Origin: Cytophagaceae bacterium
Lineage (GTDB): Bacteria; Bacteroidota; Bacteroidia; Cytophagales; JAIYAX01
Direction: 5' to 3'
Length of the DNA stretch: 64,000 nucleotides
Assembly: GCA_027488815.1 (NCBI GenBank)
Contig: JAIYAX010000011.1
Span: forward strand, 1 to 64,000
Each line of letters starts with the position of its first letter. Position 1 is the stretch's first letter. The notes under the pieces were generated by a model. It saw only the letters and a list, made by a program, of their open reading frames with translations. It was not told the origin of the DNA and made no database searches. Position numbers and translations under genes: made by a program. Positions 1 through 8,918 of this stretch are shown piece by piece.

Positions 1-92
1 AGAGATTACCGGACATTCTAAAAAGTTACCTTCAGTACTTGACAGACCTAAGATAAATTCTATGTTCTCCGGTTTTTCAGTTAAGCAGCATT

Positions 93-100
93 TATATTTG
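93..100 (+). promoter_or_regulatory. Bacteroidota -7 promoter element
   Basis: The octamer TATATTTG fits the TAnnTTTG -7 consensus of the Bacteroidota housekeeping sigma factor. Transcription would start near position 107, which favours ATG 130 over the upstream TTG 103 or ATG 106 as start of the next gene. No convincing TTG-type -33 element is seen. Confidence 0.5.
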
Positions 101-129
101 CTTTGATGACTAGAAAATCCGGAGTAAAC

Positions 130-711
130 ATGCCCTATTTAAAACCTATTTCGTTCATTCTTTTGGTGCTAGGCACATTTACGCCACTGCTTGCTCAAGA
201 TCAAAAACCGGAATGGAGCAGAACAAGCCTCTACTACGGATTGGGCTATGGTGAGGCTTTTGATGCCTTTACAAGAGGATTGGGAGGTGTTTTTCATTGT
301 GGAGTCAATCAGGAGTTGGGGAAAAAGCAAAAAACCCGATTGAGCCTTCAAATGTCCTTAGGTTCCTATTCCGGGAGATTAGATTATTTAAGTGATGGGG
401 CTGCTTTTTATTCTTTAAACCTAACGCCGTCTGTCTATGCTGATCTGCTGCGCTTCAGGTCGCTTTCAATAGTAGGAGGGACTGGATTTGTTTGGAACAA
501 CTTGGGCGGCTATCAGGATGACTTTAGGTCAGGCGGTCCTTATTATTTTAACTATTGGAACTATGGTATTTATGTAAGCGGCGGGTTGCGCTTCAACCCT
601 AAATCTTTCCGTCTTGCTTTTGAACTGCTGCCCATCAACTATTACCTTGATTTTTTCATGTTTTCTCAGTTTGACATGCGCTTCGTGGTTTTGGTCAAGT
701 TGTATAAATAG
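130..711 (+). CDS. hypothetical secreted, outer-membrane-like protein
   Basis: From ATG 130 this encodes about 193 residues. Residues 1-22 form a typical signal peptide (hydrophobic run ending LLAQ), so the mature protein is exported. The rest is rich in Gly, Tyr, Phe and alternating hydrophobic residues (for example GLGYGEAFDAF and YYFNYWNYGIYVSGGLRF), like the small beta-barrel proteins common in Bacteroidota, and it ends with a strand-like MRFVVLVKLYK. I do not recognise a named family. The reading frame is also open upstream to TTG 103, but the -7 element at 93-100 and the signal peptide favour ATG 130. It stands alone, tail-to-tail with the TonB receptor. Confidence 0.7.
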   Translation: MPYLKPISFILLVLGTFTPLLAQDQKPEWSRTSLYYGLGYGEAFDAFTRGLGGVFHCGVNQELGKKQKTRLSLQMSLGSYSGRLDYLSDGAAFYSLNLTPSVYADLLRFRSLSIVGGTGFVWNNLGGYQDDFRSGGPYYFNYWNYGIYVSGGLRFNPKSFRLAFELLPINYYLDFFMFSQFDMRFVVLVKLYK

Positions 712-787
712 CTTTTTAACCAATCAATAGTTGCCAATTTCAGGACAAGTCAAAGTTTAAATCCTTAGATGAAAACAGTTTTAACTC

Positions 788-3199
788 CTAAAGGCTTGCC
801 CGCAGGGCCAGGATCACATTCCTACCCGGTGCGACTAAACCTGAGCTATAGGGTCTGTACCTCTGATCTGTCAGGTTTTCAACACCCGCCGTTAAGGTCC
901 ATGCTTCATTCAGCCTCACCATGGCTTTGATGTTGAGGGTGTACCAGGCTGGTGAGTACGGCCTTCCCTGGGCATCTTTGGCATAGATGAATGGCTTCAA
1001 TTGTTCCTCAGGGTTAAGTTGATCAAAACCTACCTCTGCACTGTACTGGGCATAGATCTGTAGCTGAACTCTTTCTGCCTGATAGCTGAGCCTGGTGATG
1101 CCAAATGCAGGTGCTGCATGTCTCGAGCGGCTGAGTGTTCCATTGTCCATTTCCTCCTCACCTCGCTGAAAATTGTACCTTGAGCTGATTGAAAAGCCAC
1201 CGCTCAAGTCAAGGTCAATCCCGGCATGGAAGCCATACACCCGTGCATAGGCAGCATTTTGTATGGCAAAAACCCTGCTTCTGTCACCGTCAAAGGTAAT
1301 GCTATCTTGACCGTTCACACGGAATGGCCTCCTGACCATAGCGGCATCGAGGTAGGTGTAAAAACCTGTCACATCGAGCTTAAGACGCTTACCAAATTGC
1401 CTAGATAGGTTAAGCTCTCCATTGTAGGCATACTCGGCTTTCAGATTGGTATTGGGCACTACGACTTCACCGGGGCCAAACTCAAAAATCTTCCCGATGT
1501 CATCCACATTCGGAGCTCTGAAACCAGTGTTCCCATTCAGACTGATTTTGGTGTAGTCGTCAGGATTGTACACCAACCCCAGGCTCCCCGTAGTAGCAGC
1601 ATTGCTTAGGCTCGACTGACTGAAATCAAATGGAAAAAAGGCCAGATGCCTGTTGAAATCGGAACTCAGCTGAAAGGCATTGTATCGTACCCCTGCCTGC
1701 AACAGCCAGCGCTCAGAAATGGCAAACTGATAATTGAGGTAAGCGGCCATGCTCGTCCACTTTGAGCCGGGATAACGGTCAGGAACAGCCACAGGAGAGC
1801 CGGTATTGATGTTTCGTGCGCTGCCTCTGGAGTTTACGTCGTTAAGCACATATTCGGCCCCATAGTATAGCCTGTGCGCCTCGGCAGATTTTTCAAGATC
1901 AAGGTTAACCGAAAAAGCCCTCACTTCTTCCAATTGAGTTCTCAAGCGGCTGTTGCCAAAGCGGCGGTCGATCCTGCTCTCTTGAAAGTATTGATGTGCC
2001 ACACGCAGGGTTGCCCTGTTAAACAGCTTAGAGCGGCGGTCGTAGGTGGCGGTCAGATGGTTCATCATCCAGACCTGAGGCCCATAATTCCACACAGCGA
2101 AACCCGGCCTTCCGTTTGGTTGAAACTCCAACATGCGGTCATACCTGGAGTAGTCAGAAGTTTCAGAATAATGAAAGGCATACTGCAAGTCCACATGCTT
2201 CACCGGTTGGTATCTGAATTTCTGCATCAGGTTGATCTGGCTGTATCCTGAGGGATCCTGCACCCTGGGGTCCTGGTTTTCGACCACCCGGTCGAGGCTA
2301 TCCTGACGGATCACAGTTGTTCTTTTCAGGTAGTCTTCAGTTCCGTATTTACCCATACGCAGGTTTCCAAATTTTGAATAGGTAAAACTGGTGACAGAGG
2401 CCCATTTCTTCCAGCTAGCCTTCAGATCAAAGTGGTTGCTGACCTCCTGGTTGGCAGAGGAAAATCGGCTTACTGCATGTGCTTTGAAGAGCGGTAAACT
2501 ATCGTAGGAAAACTGAGGTTGCAGTGTTTGAAAACTCATAACACCACCAATGGCATCACTTCCATAGATGATGGAGCCGGGGCCAAAGAAAACTTCAGTT
2601 TGTTCAATGGCGAAAGGGTCCAGAGAGATCACGTTCTGAATATTTCCAGCTCTGAAGATTGCCGTGTTCATACGTACACCGTCCACGGCATACAGCAGTC
2701 TGTTAGCGGCAAAACCCCGTATCATCGGGCTGCCACCTCCTTGTTGGCTTTTTTGTATGAACACTTCACCGGAGGATCCGAGCAGGTCAGCAGCCGTTTG
2801 AGGGTTGAACAGTGCCACTTGAGCCGGCCTGATAGAAACCACCTTGGAAGGTACCCGTTTTGAACTTTGGTTCCAGCGGGTGGCCGACACCACCACTTCG
2901 TCCATTTCTACAAAGGCCGATGTCAAGGCTAAAACAAAACCTGAAGAAACAAACTCTTCGTAGCTTTTGTAAACCGTTTTGTAGCCCAGGCATCTGATTT
3001 CGATCCTGGCTGCTCCGGCAAAAGCAGAGAGGTTGGCCTGTCCTTTTGAATTGGTGACAGCGGTAGCACGGGGCTCATCGCTGAGTAAGGTGACCAGTTC
3101 AAGCCCATCGCTTGTCTCCTGGTCAGTGATGGTGACCACCTGAGCTTTTGACACATGGCAAAGCCCAATCACCACCCATAGGTATAGGAGGTATTTCAT
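788..3199 (-). CDS. TonB-dependent outer-membrane receptor, haem/siderophore-receptor type
   Basis: 803 residues. A signal peptide (1-20, ending SKAQ) is followed by a carboxypeptidase-regulatory-like domain (about 22-95), a TonB-box-like stretch EMDEVVVSATRWN near 98-110, a plug (about 110-225) and a long beta-barrel ending in a strand. The plug carries GGGSPMIRGF, LLYAVDGVRMN and FGPGSIIYGSDAIGGV, a pattern typical of haem/haemoglobin-type TonB receptors, so import of haem or a metal complex is inferred. The substrate cannot be fixed from sequence. A small membrane protein lies 88 bp upstream on the same strand and may be cotranscribed. No Fur box was recognised. Confidence 0.92.
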   Translation of the reverse strand: MKYLLYLWVVIGLCHVSKAQVVTITDQETSDGLELVTLLSDEPRATAVTNSKGQANLSAFAGAARIEIRCLGYKTVYKSYEEFVSSGFVLALTSAFVEMDEVVVSATRWNQSSKRVPSKVVSIRPAQVALFNPQTAADLLGSSGEVFIQKSQQGGGSPMIRGFAANRLLYAVDGVRMNTAIFRAGNIQNVISLDPFAIEQTEVFFGPGSIIYGSDAIGGVMSFQTLQPQFSYDSLPLFKAHAVSRFSSANQEVSNHFDLKASWKKWASVTSFTYSKFGNLRMGKYGTEDYLKRTTVIRQDSLDRVVENQDPRVQDPSGYSQINLMQKFRYQPVKHVDLQYAFHYSETSDYSRYDRMLEFQPNGRPGFAVWNYGPQVWMMNHLTATYDRRSKLFNRATLRVAHQYFQESRIDRRFGNSRLRTQLEEVRAFSVNLDLEKSAEAHRLYYGAEYVLNDVNSRGSARNINTGSPVAVPDRYPGSKWTSMAAYLNYQFAISERWLLQAGVRYNAFQLSSDFNRHLAFFPFDFSQSSLSNAATTGSLGLVYNPDDYTKISLNGNTGFRAPNVDDIGKIFEFGPGEVVVPNTNLKAEYAYNGELNLSRQFGKRLKLDVTGFYTYLDAAMVRRPFRVNGQDSITFDGDRSRVFAIQNAAYARVYGFHAGIDLDLSGGFSISSRYNFQRGEEEMDNGTLSRSRHAAPAFGITRLSYQAERVQLQIYAQYSAEVGFDQLNPEEQLKPFIYAKDAQGRPYSPAWYTLNIKAMVRLNEAWTLTAGVENLTDQRYRPYSSGLVAPGRNVILALRASL

Positions 3200-3287
3200 G
3201 AAAACGTCTTTTTAGTTTACAATTGAGAAAATAGAAATGCTTGAGCCATAGGATGATAGATCATGGCCAGGAAAAAGATTAGGTTTC

Positions 3288-3824
3288 TCAGTTGTACTCC
3301 GGCGGTGGGCTAACCGGAGAGATCGAACACTCTGAAATAAAAGGGACAATGCCCGGTTGGTAGGCTGTTGTCTGACCGACCTGAACCTGCTGCCAGCTCA
3401 GACTTTCAGGCAACAAATATCGCAGCGCTATCCACGATTGCAGGCTTGTTTCTGTGCGGCGACGTTGGGGAGAACTGCCCCAGGCCATCTGCCAATGCTC
3501 CTCAAAGTGCTTGTTCAGAGCAGTTTCTTTGGCGTCGGGCCAGCACCAGAAATACAGGCTGTCTCCGGAATGCTGCTGCCTTACGATGTCGTACATCTGC
3601 CCTTCGAACTCAAATTCTTGCGAGTCTTCAAAGTGCAGTTGGCGACCGATCTGTTCTCTGTGAAAAACAAGCAATATCAGATCCCGCTCGGCAACACCTT
3701 CCATCAAATGGGTTTTTACAGCCTTTCGGCAAGCCCTTTGTTGCAGCTTCCATACCAGCCAACCGCTCAGCGGCGGGGTGCAAAGGAGCAAAAAGAGCAG
3801 TGCAGATCGGGCAGCGGGTTTCAA
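3288..3824 (-). CDS. hypothetical membrane-anchored protein upstream of TonB receptor
   Basis: 178 residues from a TTG start. Residues 8-27 (LLFLLLCTPPLSGWLVWKLQ) form one membrane segment or signal anchor; the remainder is polar and contains FEFEGQMYDIVRQQHSGDSLYFWCWPDAKE. Small proteins of this general form, with a single anchor and a Tyr-Asp/Trp-rich body, sit beside metal or haem receptors in Bacteroidota, but I cannot name a family. The start is unusual: a well-formed promoter (3832-3862) ends eight bases before it, implying a leaderless or almost leaderless message. Two overlapping open frames on the other strand (3357-3922) look like shadows. Confidence 0.6.
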   Translation of the reverse strand: MKPAARSALLFLLLCTPPLSGWLVWKLQQRACRKAVKTHLMEGVAERDLILLVFHREQIGRQLHFEDSQEFEFEGQMYDIVRQQHSGDSLYFWCWPDAKETALNKHFEEHWQMAWGSSPQRRRTETSLQSWIALRYLLPESLSWQQVQVGQTTAYQPGIVPFISECSISPVSPPPEYN

Positions 3825-3831
3825 AACATAC

Positions 3832-3862
3832 CAAAGCTAAGGGAAAGCGTTCTGATATACAA
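3832..3862 (-). promoter_or_regulatory. Complete Bacteroidota promoter, TTG-N20-TAGCTTTG
   Basis: On the minus strand TTG (3862-3860) is followed by exactly 20 bases and TAGCTTTG (3839-3832), matching the Bacteroidota -33/-7 layout. Transcription would begin around 3825, at the TTG start codon of the downstream membrane protein (3824), so that message may be leaderless. Confidence 0.6.
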
Positions 3863-4199
3863 TATGTTGTTGACCAGCGGCCGGTTTACACTTTAAAAGC
3901 ATATACTCTTCTTCTTTCTTGACTCAGATCGCTTAACAGAACTAAAAAACATCCCGATCAAGTCTTGAAAGCAACAGAATGCTCAATTTATACTTTATCT
4001 GAAAAGCTTATTTTCTTTCATTAAGTATCTGAGCAACTTTCTATATGAAGTAATCATGAATAAATACCTTATAATTCAATTGGATAGGCAATCATAACAT
4101 AGAATATAAGTCCAAACCTTACATGAATAGACATAGTGGCAAATATCAGGTTGGAGAATAAATGTTATTAATTCTTATTTGCGTCACGCACTTTTCATT
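3863..4199. other. Intergenic region between divergent genes
   Basis: About 340 bp of AT-rich DNA separates the small membrane protein (-) from the histidine kinase (+). Apart from the minus-strand promoter at its left edge I see no gene, repeat or strong hairpin. A near-match to a -7 element (TTATTTG at about 4175-4181) lies just before the kinase start. Confidence 0.5.
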
Positions 4200-6656
4200 A
4201 TGAAACCTGCCCTCATTTTACTTTTTGCAGCTATTTTACTGATGTTTCAAACTGAGACTCGGGGTACTCATCGACTAGATAGCCTCAATAGGGTCTATAG
4301 GTTTGCAAAGTACGACACTACAAAAGTGCTTACCCTGATAGAAATTGCTCAGGAACTTGGAAAAAATGACCCCGACACCCTAAGCAAGCTTGCTGTGAAA
4401 GCCAAAAAGTTTAGTGAAAAGTTGGACTATCAGAAAGGGATAGGTCGTGCTATAAATGCATTGGGTACAGCATGGAAAATGAAAGATGAATACAATAAGG
4501 CCAAAGATTTTTTTTTAGAAGCAGAACTTATCCTATCAAAACTGAACGATTTACAAGGAGTTGCTTATAGTTTGAATGGTCAGGGAAGCGTTTTCAGATA
4601 TCAGGGGGAGTTTGACTCTGCGCTGATATGCTATGAAAAAAGCCTTGAGATTTCCTCAGATATCGGATATAAAGCTGGCATAGCCATGAACTTAAACGGT
4701 ATTGGAGTAGTGCATGACTATCTAGGAAATTATGAACGATCAAAAGAGCACTACCACAAGAGCATAGGCCTTTACAAGGAGCTGGGCGATCAAGTCGGCA
4801 TTGCTATCTGCCTGGGTAACATTGGAGTCATCTGCCAAAACATGGGGGAATACGACAGTGCTCTATATCACTACCTAAAAAGTCTTGCGATCTACGAAAG
4901 GGAACAAGATAAACATGGGATAGCCCTGACCTTAGGGAATATTGGAATTGTGTATGACTCCAAGGGTAACTACCCACTTGCTCTTGAATACTATCAAAAG
5001 GGCTTAAGTCAATATCAGGAAATCAACAATAACCAAGGCATAGCATTAATTTTAGGAAATATTGGCATCATTCATCAAAATGAATTGAACTACAAGAAAG
5101 CTCTTGAATACCATATTAAAAGTAAAATTATGTATGAAAAATTAGGTAATAAGTATGGCTTAACGATGTGCCTTACTAATATAGCCAATGCCTACCTGGG
5201 GTTGAAAAAATATTCTCTGGCCCTGGAACATTACAAAGCAAGCCTAAAGCTGGCTAAGGAGATACACAATAAATTCGGTGAAGCAATTTGTCTGGAAGAT
5301 ATTGCATTGCTTTATATGGAAAAAGGTGAATTTCAAACCGCCTCAATATACTACCAAAAAAGTATGGTTATTATGGAGGAATTGGATGATAAAGAGGGTC
5401 AGGCAAATTGTTTAAATGGATTAGCCAGAACAGAAATTAAAAGAAATAACCACAAAAAAAGTATCTCTTATGCGCTAAATGGCCTTGCTATCGCTCAAGA
5501 GATCAATTCACCTTCAGAGATCAGTAATTTAAGTTTTACACTTTATGAAGCCTATAAACTTAATCACGAATATGAAAATTCACTAAAGTACCACGAGATT
5601 TACAAGCAGACAACGGATAGTTTATACAGCATCGAAAAAGAAAAAGCACTGGCTAATCTTGAAGCTAAAGCAGATTTAGAGATCAAGGAGAAAGAAATTA
5701 TGGTATTGAATAAAAACAAAGAAATGCTAGAAACTGGTAGGTTTTTCCAGCAACGAATCATTTACCTGACTTTCGGCGGCTTGATTTTGGTTCTTTTACT
5801 CACTTATTTCATCTATCAAAGCCGACAAAACGAACGTAAAGCCAAAGAAGTGATTGCTTTACAAAAGAAAGAAGTTGAGGGACAGAAGGCGGACATCCAA
5901 CTAATTAATGATCAACTTAAAAAACAAACCGAGCAACTGGTTGAAGCCAACGAATCAAAAGATAAACTGTTTTCGATCATAGGTCACGACTTGAGAAGCC
6001 CTATAGGTTCACTGGAAAGCATTTTGGGTTTGATGAATAGCGGCATTATTAGTCAGCAAGAGTTTCAAAACATCTTACCCCAATTGCATAAAAATGTACA
6101 AAACATACAGATCACCCTTGACAATTTGTTGCATTGGTCCCTAAGCCAGATGTCAGGCTTATCGTTTAATCCGTCACAGTTGTCAATACAAGAGCTTGCC
6201 AATGAGCAAATTGGCCTGTTTGCACAGGTAAGCAAGGCTAAAAATATACAGGTAGCTTCGAACATAGAGCCTACATTGATGGCATGGTCCGACAAAAATC
6301 ATATACGTCTTGTGCTTAGAAACCTGCTGAACAATGCACTTAAGTTCACCTACCCGGGAGGAAAAATCAATATTGATGCCTATCAACTGGACCAACAGAT
6401 CGTGATCAAAATACAAGATACAGGCATTGGCATGACCCGGGAACAAATCGAATTGTTGTTCGATGAACACCAAAATGCCCCTCGCAGAGGCACAGGCGGA
6501 GAACCTGGAACGGGCCTTGGTTTGAAACTTTGTGAGGAAGTAGCGAAATTGAACCAAGGAAAATTGAGGGTGATAAGCGAACCCGGCAAAGGCAGTACTT
6601 TTTCCCTTTATCTGCCTATGGCTGAAAAGCCAATGACTACAGACCTGTTGGTTTGA
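4200..6656 (+). CDS. TPR-containing sensor histidine kinase (orphan)
   Basis: From ATG 4200 the protein is 818 residues; an in-frame TTG at 4179 adds seven residues before a good signal peptide. Residues about 50-470 consist of roughly nine tetratricopeptide repeats with very similar cores (GIA-LGNIGI/V, then Y--AL-YY-KSL). A hydrophobic segment (IIYLTFGGLILVLLLTYFIY) precedes a coiled coil. The kinase core has an H-box IGHDLRSP with phospho-acceptor His596, an N-box (RNLLNNALKF), G1 DTGIGM and G2 GTGLGLKLCEE. The TPR part should be periplasmic and the kinase cytoplasmic. No response regulator is adjacent, so the partner is elsewhere. Confidence 0.93.
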   Translation: MKPALILLFAAILLMFQTETRGTHRLDSLNRVYRFAKYDTTKVLTLIEIAQELGKNDPDTLSKLAVKAKKFSEKLDYQKGIGRAINALGTAWKMKDEYNKAKDFFLEAELILSKLNDLQGVAYSLNGQGSVFRYQGEFDSALICYEKSLEISSDIGYKAGIAMNLNGIGVVHDYLGNYERSKEHYHKSIGLYKELGDQVGIAICLGNIGVICQNMGEYDSALYHYLKSLAIYEREQDKHGIALTLGNIGIVYDSKGNYPLALEYYQKGLSQYQEINNNQGIALILGNIGIIHQNELNYKKALEYHIKSKIMYEKLGNKYGLTMCLTNIANAYLGLKKYSLALEHYKASLKLAKEIHNKFGEAICLEDIALLYMEKGEFQTASIYYQKSMVIMEELDDKEGQANCLNGLARTEIKRNNHKKSISYALNGLAIAQEINSPSEISNLSFTLYEAYKLNHEYENSLKYHEIYKQTTDSLYSIEKEKALANLEAKADLEIKEKEIMVLNKNKEMLETGRFFQQRIIYLTFGGLILVLLLTYFIYQSRQNERKAKEVIALQKKEVEGQKADIQLINDQLKKQTEQLVEANESKDKLFSIIGHDLRSPIGSLESILGLMNSGIISQQEFQNILPQLHKNVQNIQITLDNLLHWSLSQMSGLSFNPSQLSIQELANEQIGLFAQVSKAKNIQVASNIEPTLMAWSDKNHIRLVLRNLLNNALKFTYPGGKINIDAYQLDQQIVIKIQDTGIGMTREQIELLFDEHQNAPRRGTGGEPGTGLGLKLCEEVAKLNQGKLRVISEPGKGSTFSLYLPMAEKPMTTDLLV

Positions 6657-6660
6657 GTTT

Positions 6661-6910
6661 AGGCCCCCATTAGAGTCACCCGACAGAGGACTCTGAGGGG
6701 GTGATGTCCTGTCCTAATGCCCAGAATAAGCCCTCAGGGGTCTCTACTGCCCCTCCGAGCACCCAGCAAGGGTACGTCCAAAAAAGTCGCTTACAGCGAA
6801 TAACCCTATCCGTTAATAGCTCAATCATAGCAGATAACCTATGCGGCTATAGGCCAGAGGCTGGTCAACATACGGGTCACTCGGCACAGCCGAGCGACTG
6901 AGAGGTAGCT
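6661..6910. ncRNA. Hairpin-rich intergenic patch, candidate structured RNA
   Basis: This gene-free 250 bp contains several stem-loops visible by eye: 6664-6701 (CCCCC...AGAGTC pairing with GACTCT...GGGGG; could instead be the kinase-gene terminator, but there is no T-run), 6736-6754 (AGGGG/CCCCT), 6787-6799 (TCGC/GCGA), 6838-6853 (CCTAT/ATAGG, with an alternative pairing of 6852-6866) and 6876-6898 (CTCGGC-ACA-GCCGAG with three extra outer pairs). I could not match it to tRNA, tmRNA, RNase P, SRP or a known riboswitch. A 66-codon open frame (6701-6901) has no protein-like features. It may be an RNA gene, a decayed mobile element or a set of REP-like units. Confidence 0.3.
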
Positions 6911-7006
6911 AACTAGATTTTACTTCAATAAAAGGTTATCTCTCGCACTCATTTTCATTCTCATCCGCCAACTCACCTATCCCTTTCCTTTTCCCCCAAC
7001 AATTTT

Positions 7007-7014
7007 TACATTTG
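7007..7014 (+). promoter_or_regulatory. -7 promoter element of the SGNH/T9SS gene
   Basis: TACATTTG fits TAnnTTTG and lies 28 bases before ATG 7043. The -33 position reads TTT rather than TTG, so the upstream half is weak. Confidence 0.45.
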
Positions 7015-7042
7015 TTTCCAGCGGTCTTCGAAAATAGTCCTC

Positions 7043-8806
7043 ATGCTTCAGAAGAATATCCTTTTTGTTTTGTTTCTATCGGTTCTTGGTTTGGCAGGGC
7101 ATGAGGTGAAGGCGCAACTCAAGCGCAAGGTCTTGTTCCTTGGGAACAGTTATACCGGCGTTAACAATTTACCTCAACTGGTGCGTGACGTCGCCTTATC
7201 TGCCGGTGACACCTTGGTTTTTGATAGCCATACTCCCGGTGGATATCGCCTAATCGATCACCACAACGATTTGATCAGTCAGAGCAAAATAATGAACGGT
7301 GGCTGGGACTATGTGGTCATCCAGGGACAAAGCCAGGAGCCGATAACCATCAGCAGTCAGTTCAACAGTGCCGGCTCTGCATTGCATACCAAAATCAAGC
7401 AATACAACCCCTGTGCGGTAACGGTCCCCTACATGACCTGGGGCCGAAAAAACGGAGACGCCTCAAATTGTGCATCCTTCCCTGTGATGTGCACCTACCA
7501 GGGCATGGACACCACCCTGCGGGCACGCTACCTGTCACTCACCAAATTCATCAACGGCGAAGTCTCTCCCGTTTCAGTGGTGTGGAATTACCTACGCCAA
7601 AACCACCCGTCCATTGATTTGTACCAGGCCGACGAAAGTCACCCATCGGCAGCAGGATCCTACGCAGCGGCCTGTTGCTTTTATGCCATGCTCCTCAAAA
7701 AAGACCCCACCCTGATCACCTTTTCTTTTGGCCTCAGTCCCGCAAATGCGTCTATCATCCGAAATGCCGCCAAGCTAAAGGTGTTCGACAGCTTACAGCT
7801 ATGGAACTTTAAAAAACTGCCCGTCGCCAATATCCAGTACGAGGTGGGCCCCGGCACGAATGAGCTTCTTTTTCAGTCGGTAAGCCTGGGAGTAAATCAA
7901 ACCACCCTATGGCATTTCGGCGATGGCGATTCCTCCACCTCCGCCTACGCAGCACATTCCTATGCAGCTAACGGAACCTACACAGTTACTTTAACCACAA
8001 CGAACTGCGATTTGCAAGGCCTGCATACCAATATGACGGACACCGTCATTCAATTCTGCAACCACACCCCAACCGTGTATAGCCAGCAGCCCATGCTCTG
8101 CGCCTACGATACCCTATGGACACAAGCAGCCGACTCCTTTCAATGGCTGGCGTACGGGGTCCCGATACCGGTGACGAGTCAGTTTTTGGCCAATTACAAC
8201 CAATACGCTATTTCCGGTTTCTCCGTGGTATCGACGGTCAACGGCTGCTCGGAGATGTCCAGAACCTTTACCGGCATGTACCAGGGCTCCGGGTATTACT
8301 TTGACGCAGCAGGAGTAGGAAACCCTTGTTTTGGCGATACCATCCCTTTTGTGGTCCTGCATATCAACGGGTCCTTGCCGGGCTCCGAAAACATATTCTG
8401 GTATAAAAACGACACCCTTTTGCCCTTCATGACCCATCAGGACACCCTACTGATTTCCGGCCCGGGAAAATACAATTGTCAGGTGATTAACCCCGTTTCC
8501 AATTGCCCGCTGGACACCACCTTCTTCCAACTTGAGGTTACCTGCGCAACACTTGGCTTTGAGGATAGGAGGGAGGACCTAGGCTGGAGTGTTTACCCCA
8601 ACCCGGCATCGGAAACCATTACCCTTCAATTTAAAAGCGGCTTTAGTTCCGGCCAAGTTCAAATTTTTGATGTCATGGGCCGTATCGCCAGAGAGTTGGA
8701 AGCCCAGGCCAGTATGGAAATCCCCATCGCTGACCTACCCGGCGGGCTTTACTACATCAGACAAAAAAACAGCAGGCAGCCGGTGCTGAGGTTTGTTAAG
8801 TACTAG
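7043..8806 (+). CDS. Secreted SGNH-hydrolase-like protein with PKD and T9SS sorting domain
   Basis: 587 residues. A signal peptide (1-25) precedes an SGNH-like domain: the nucleophile block LFLGNSYT (Ser36) and a C-terminal DESHPSAAGSYAAA block (about 195-209) supplying Asp/His. A PKD-type fold follows (about 265-335; WHFGDGDSS, then YAANGTYTVTLTT), then Ig-like sequence and a T9SS type A sorting domain (about 505-587; WSVYPNPASETITL, VMGRIARELE, LPGGLYYIR). The protein should be exported by Sec, cross the outer membrane through T9SS and be anchored or released. Substrate unknown; esterase or carbohydrate deacetylase activity is plausible. Its 3' end is the left border of the cassette island and is copied twice downstream. 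Confidence 0.85.
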   Translation: MLQKNILFVLFLSVLGLAGHEVKAQLKRKVLFLGNSYTGVNNLPQLVRDVALSAGDTLVFDSHTPGGYRLIDHHNDLISQSKIMNGGWDYVVIQGQSQEPITISSQFNSAGSALHTKIKQYNPCAVTVPYMTWGRKNGDASNCASFPVMCTYQGMDTTLRARYLSLTKFINGEVSPVSVVWNYLRQNHPSIDLYQADESHPSAAGSYAAACCFYAMLLKKDPTLITFSFGLSPANASIIRNAAKLKVFDSLQLWNFKKLPVANIQYEVGPGTNELLFQSVSLGVNQTTLWHFGDGDSSTSAYAAHSYAANGTYTVTLTTTNCDLQGLHTNMTDTVIQFCNHTPTVYSQQPMLCAYDTLWTQAADSFQWLAYGVPIPVTSQFLANYNQYAISGFSVVSTVNGCSEMSRTFTGMYQGSGYYFDAAGVGNPCFGDTIPFVVLHINGSLPGSENIFWYKNDTLLPFMTHQDTLLISGPGKYNCQVINPVSNCPLDTTFFQLEVTCATLGFEDRREDLGWSVYPNPASETITLQFKSGFSSGQVQIFDVMGRIARELEAQASMEIPIADLPGGLYYIRQKNSRQPVLRFVKY

Positions 8807-8832
8807 TTAAAAGGGTGAAATGTTGTTGGAGA
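8534..8832 (+). repeat. Direct repeat L, copy 1 (native T9SS gene 3' end)
   Basis: This is the native 3' end of the SGNH/T9SS gene (last ~90 codons and about 25 bases beyond the stop). Near-identical DNA recurs at 10452-10751 and a 75-bp portion at 12445-12519, all in the same orientation. Copy 1 reads RQKNSRQPVLRF near the C-terminus; copies 2 and 3 read RLKDSRQPVLRF and RLKESRQPVLKF. Confidence 0.9.
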
Positions 8833-8918
8833 AGAAGCTTGTGGTGGTGCAAAGCCACATAGATGGCGAGCTTGGAGATATCGATCCCCAGATCTTCGTT
8901 TTTTTGATTGTTTGCCAT
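8796..8918 (-). pseudogene. Short ORF, possible remnant of a disrupted gene
   Basis: A 40-codon frame starts at ATG 8918 (MANNQKNEDLGIDISKLA...) and runs into the tail of the T9SS gene, where it stops. The opening GIDISK resembles the first beta-strand of RNase-H-like transposases such as IS110, but the match is too short to assign. The position, cut off exactly at repeat L, suggests a gene truncated when the cassette was inserted. A chance ORF is equally possible. Confidence 0.25.

Noticed and set aside
1874..2863. Plus-strand frames inside the first TonB receptor gene
   Set aside because: Shadows of a clearly coding minus strand.
3357..3922. Two long plus-strand frames (179 and 184 codons) opposite the small membrane protein
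   Set aside because: Compositionally odd (Cys/Ser/Arg-rich), no signal peptide or domain; the minus-strand frame has a membrane segment and an exact promoter.
6701..6901. 66-codon plus-strand frame
   Set aside because: No family features, overlaps several hairpins, and starts within one; treated as part of the structured patch.
6661..6910. tRNA, tmRNA or RNase P RNA in the hairpin patch
   Set aside because: No T-loop (GGTTCGA), no tag ORF and none of the conserved RNase P sequences were found.
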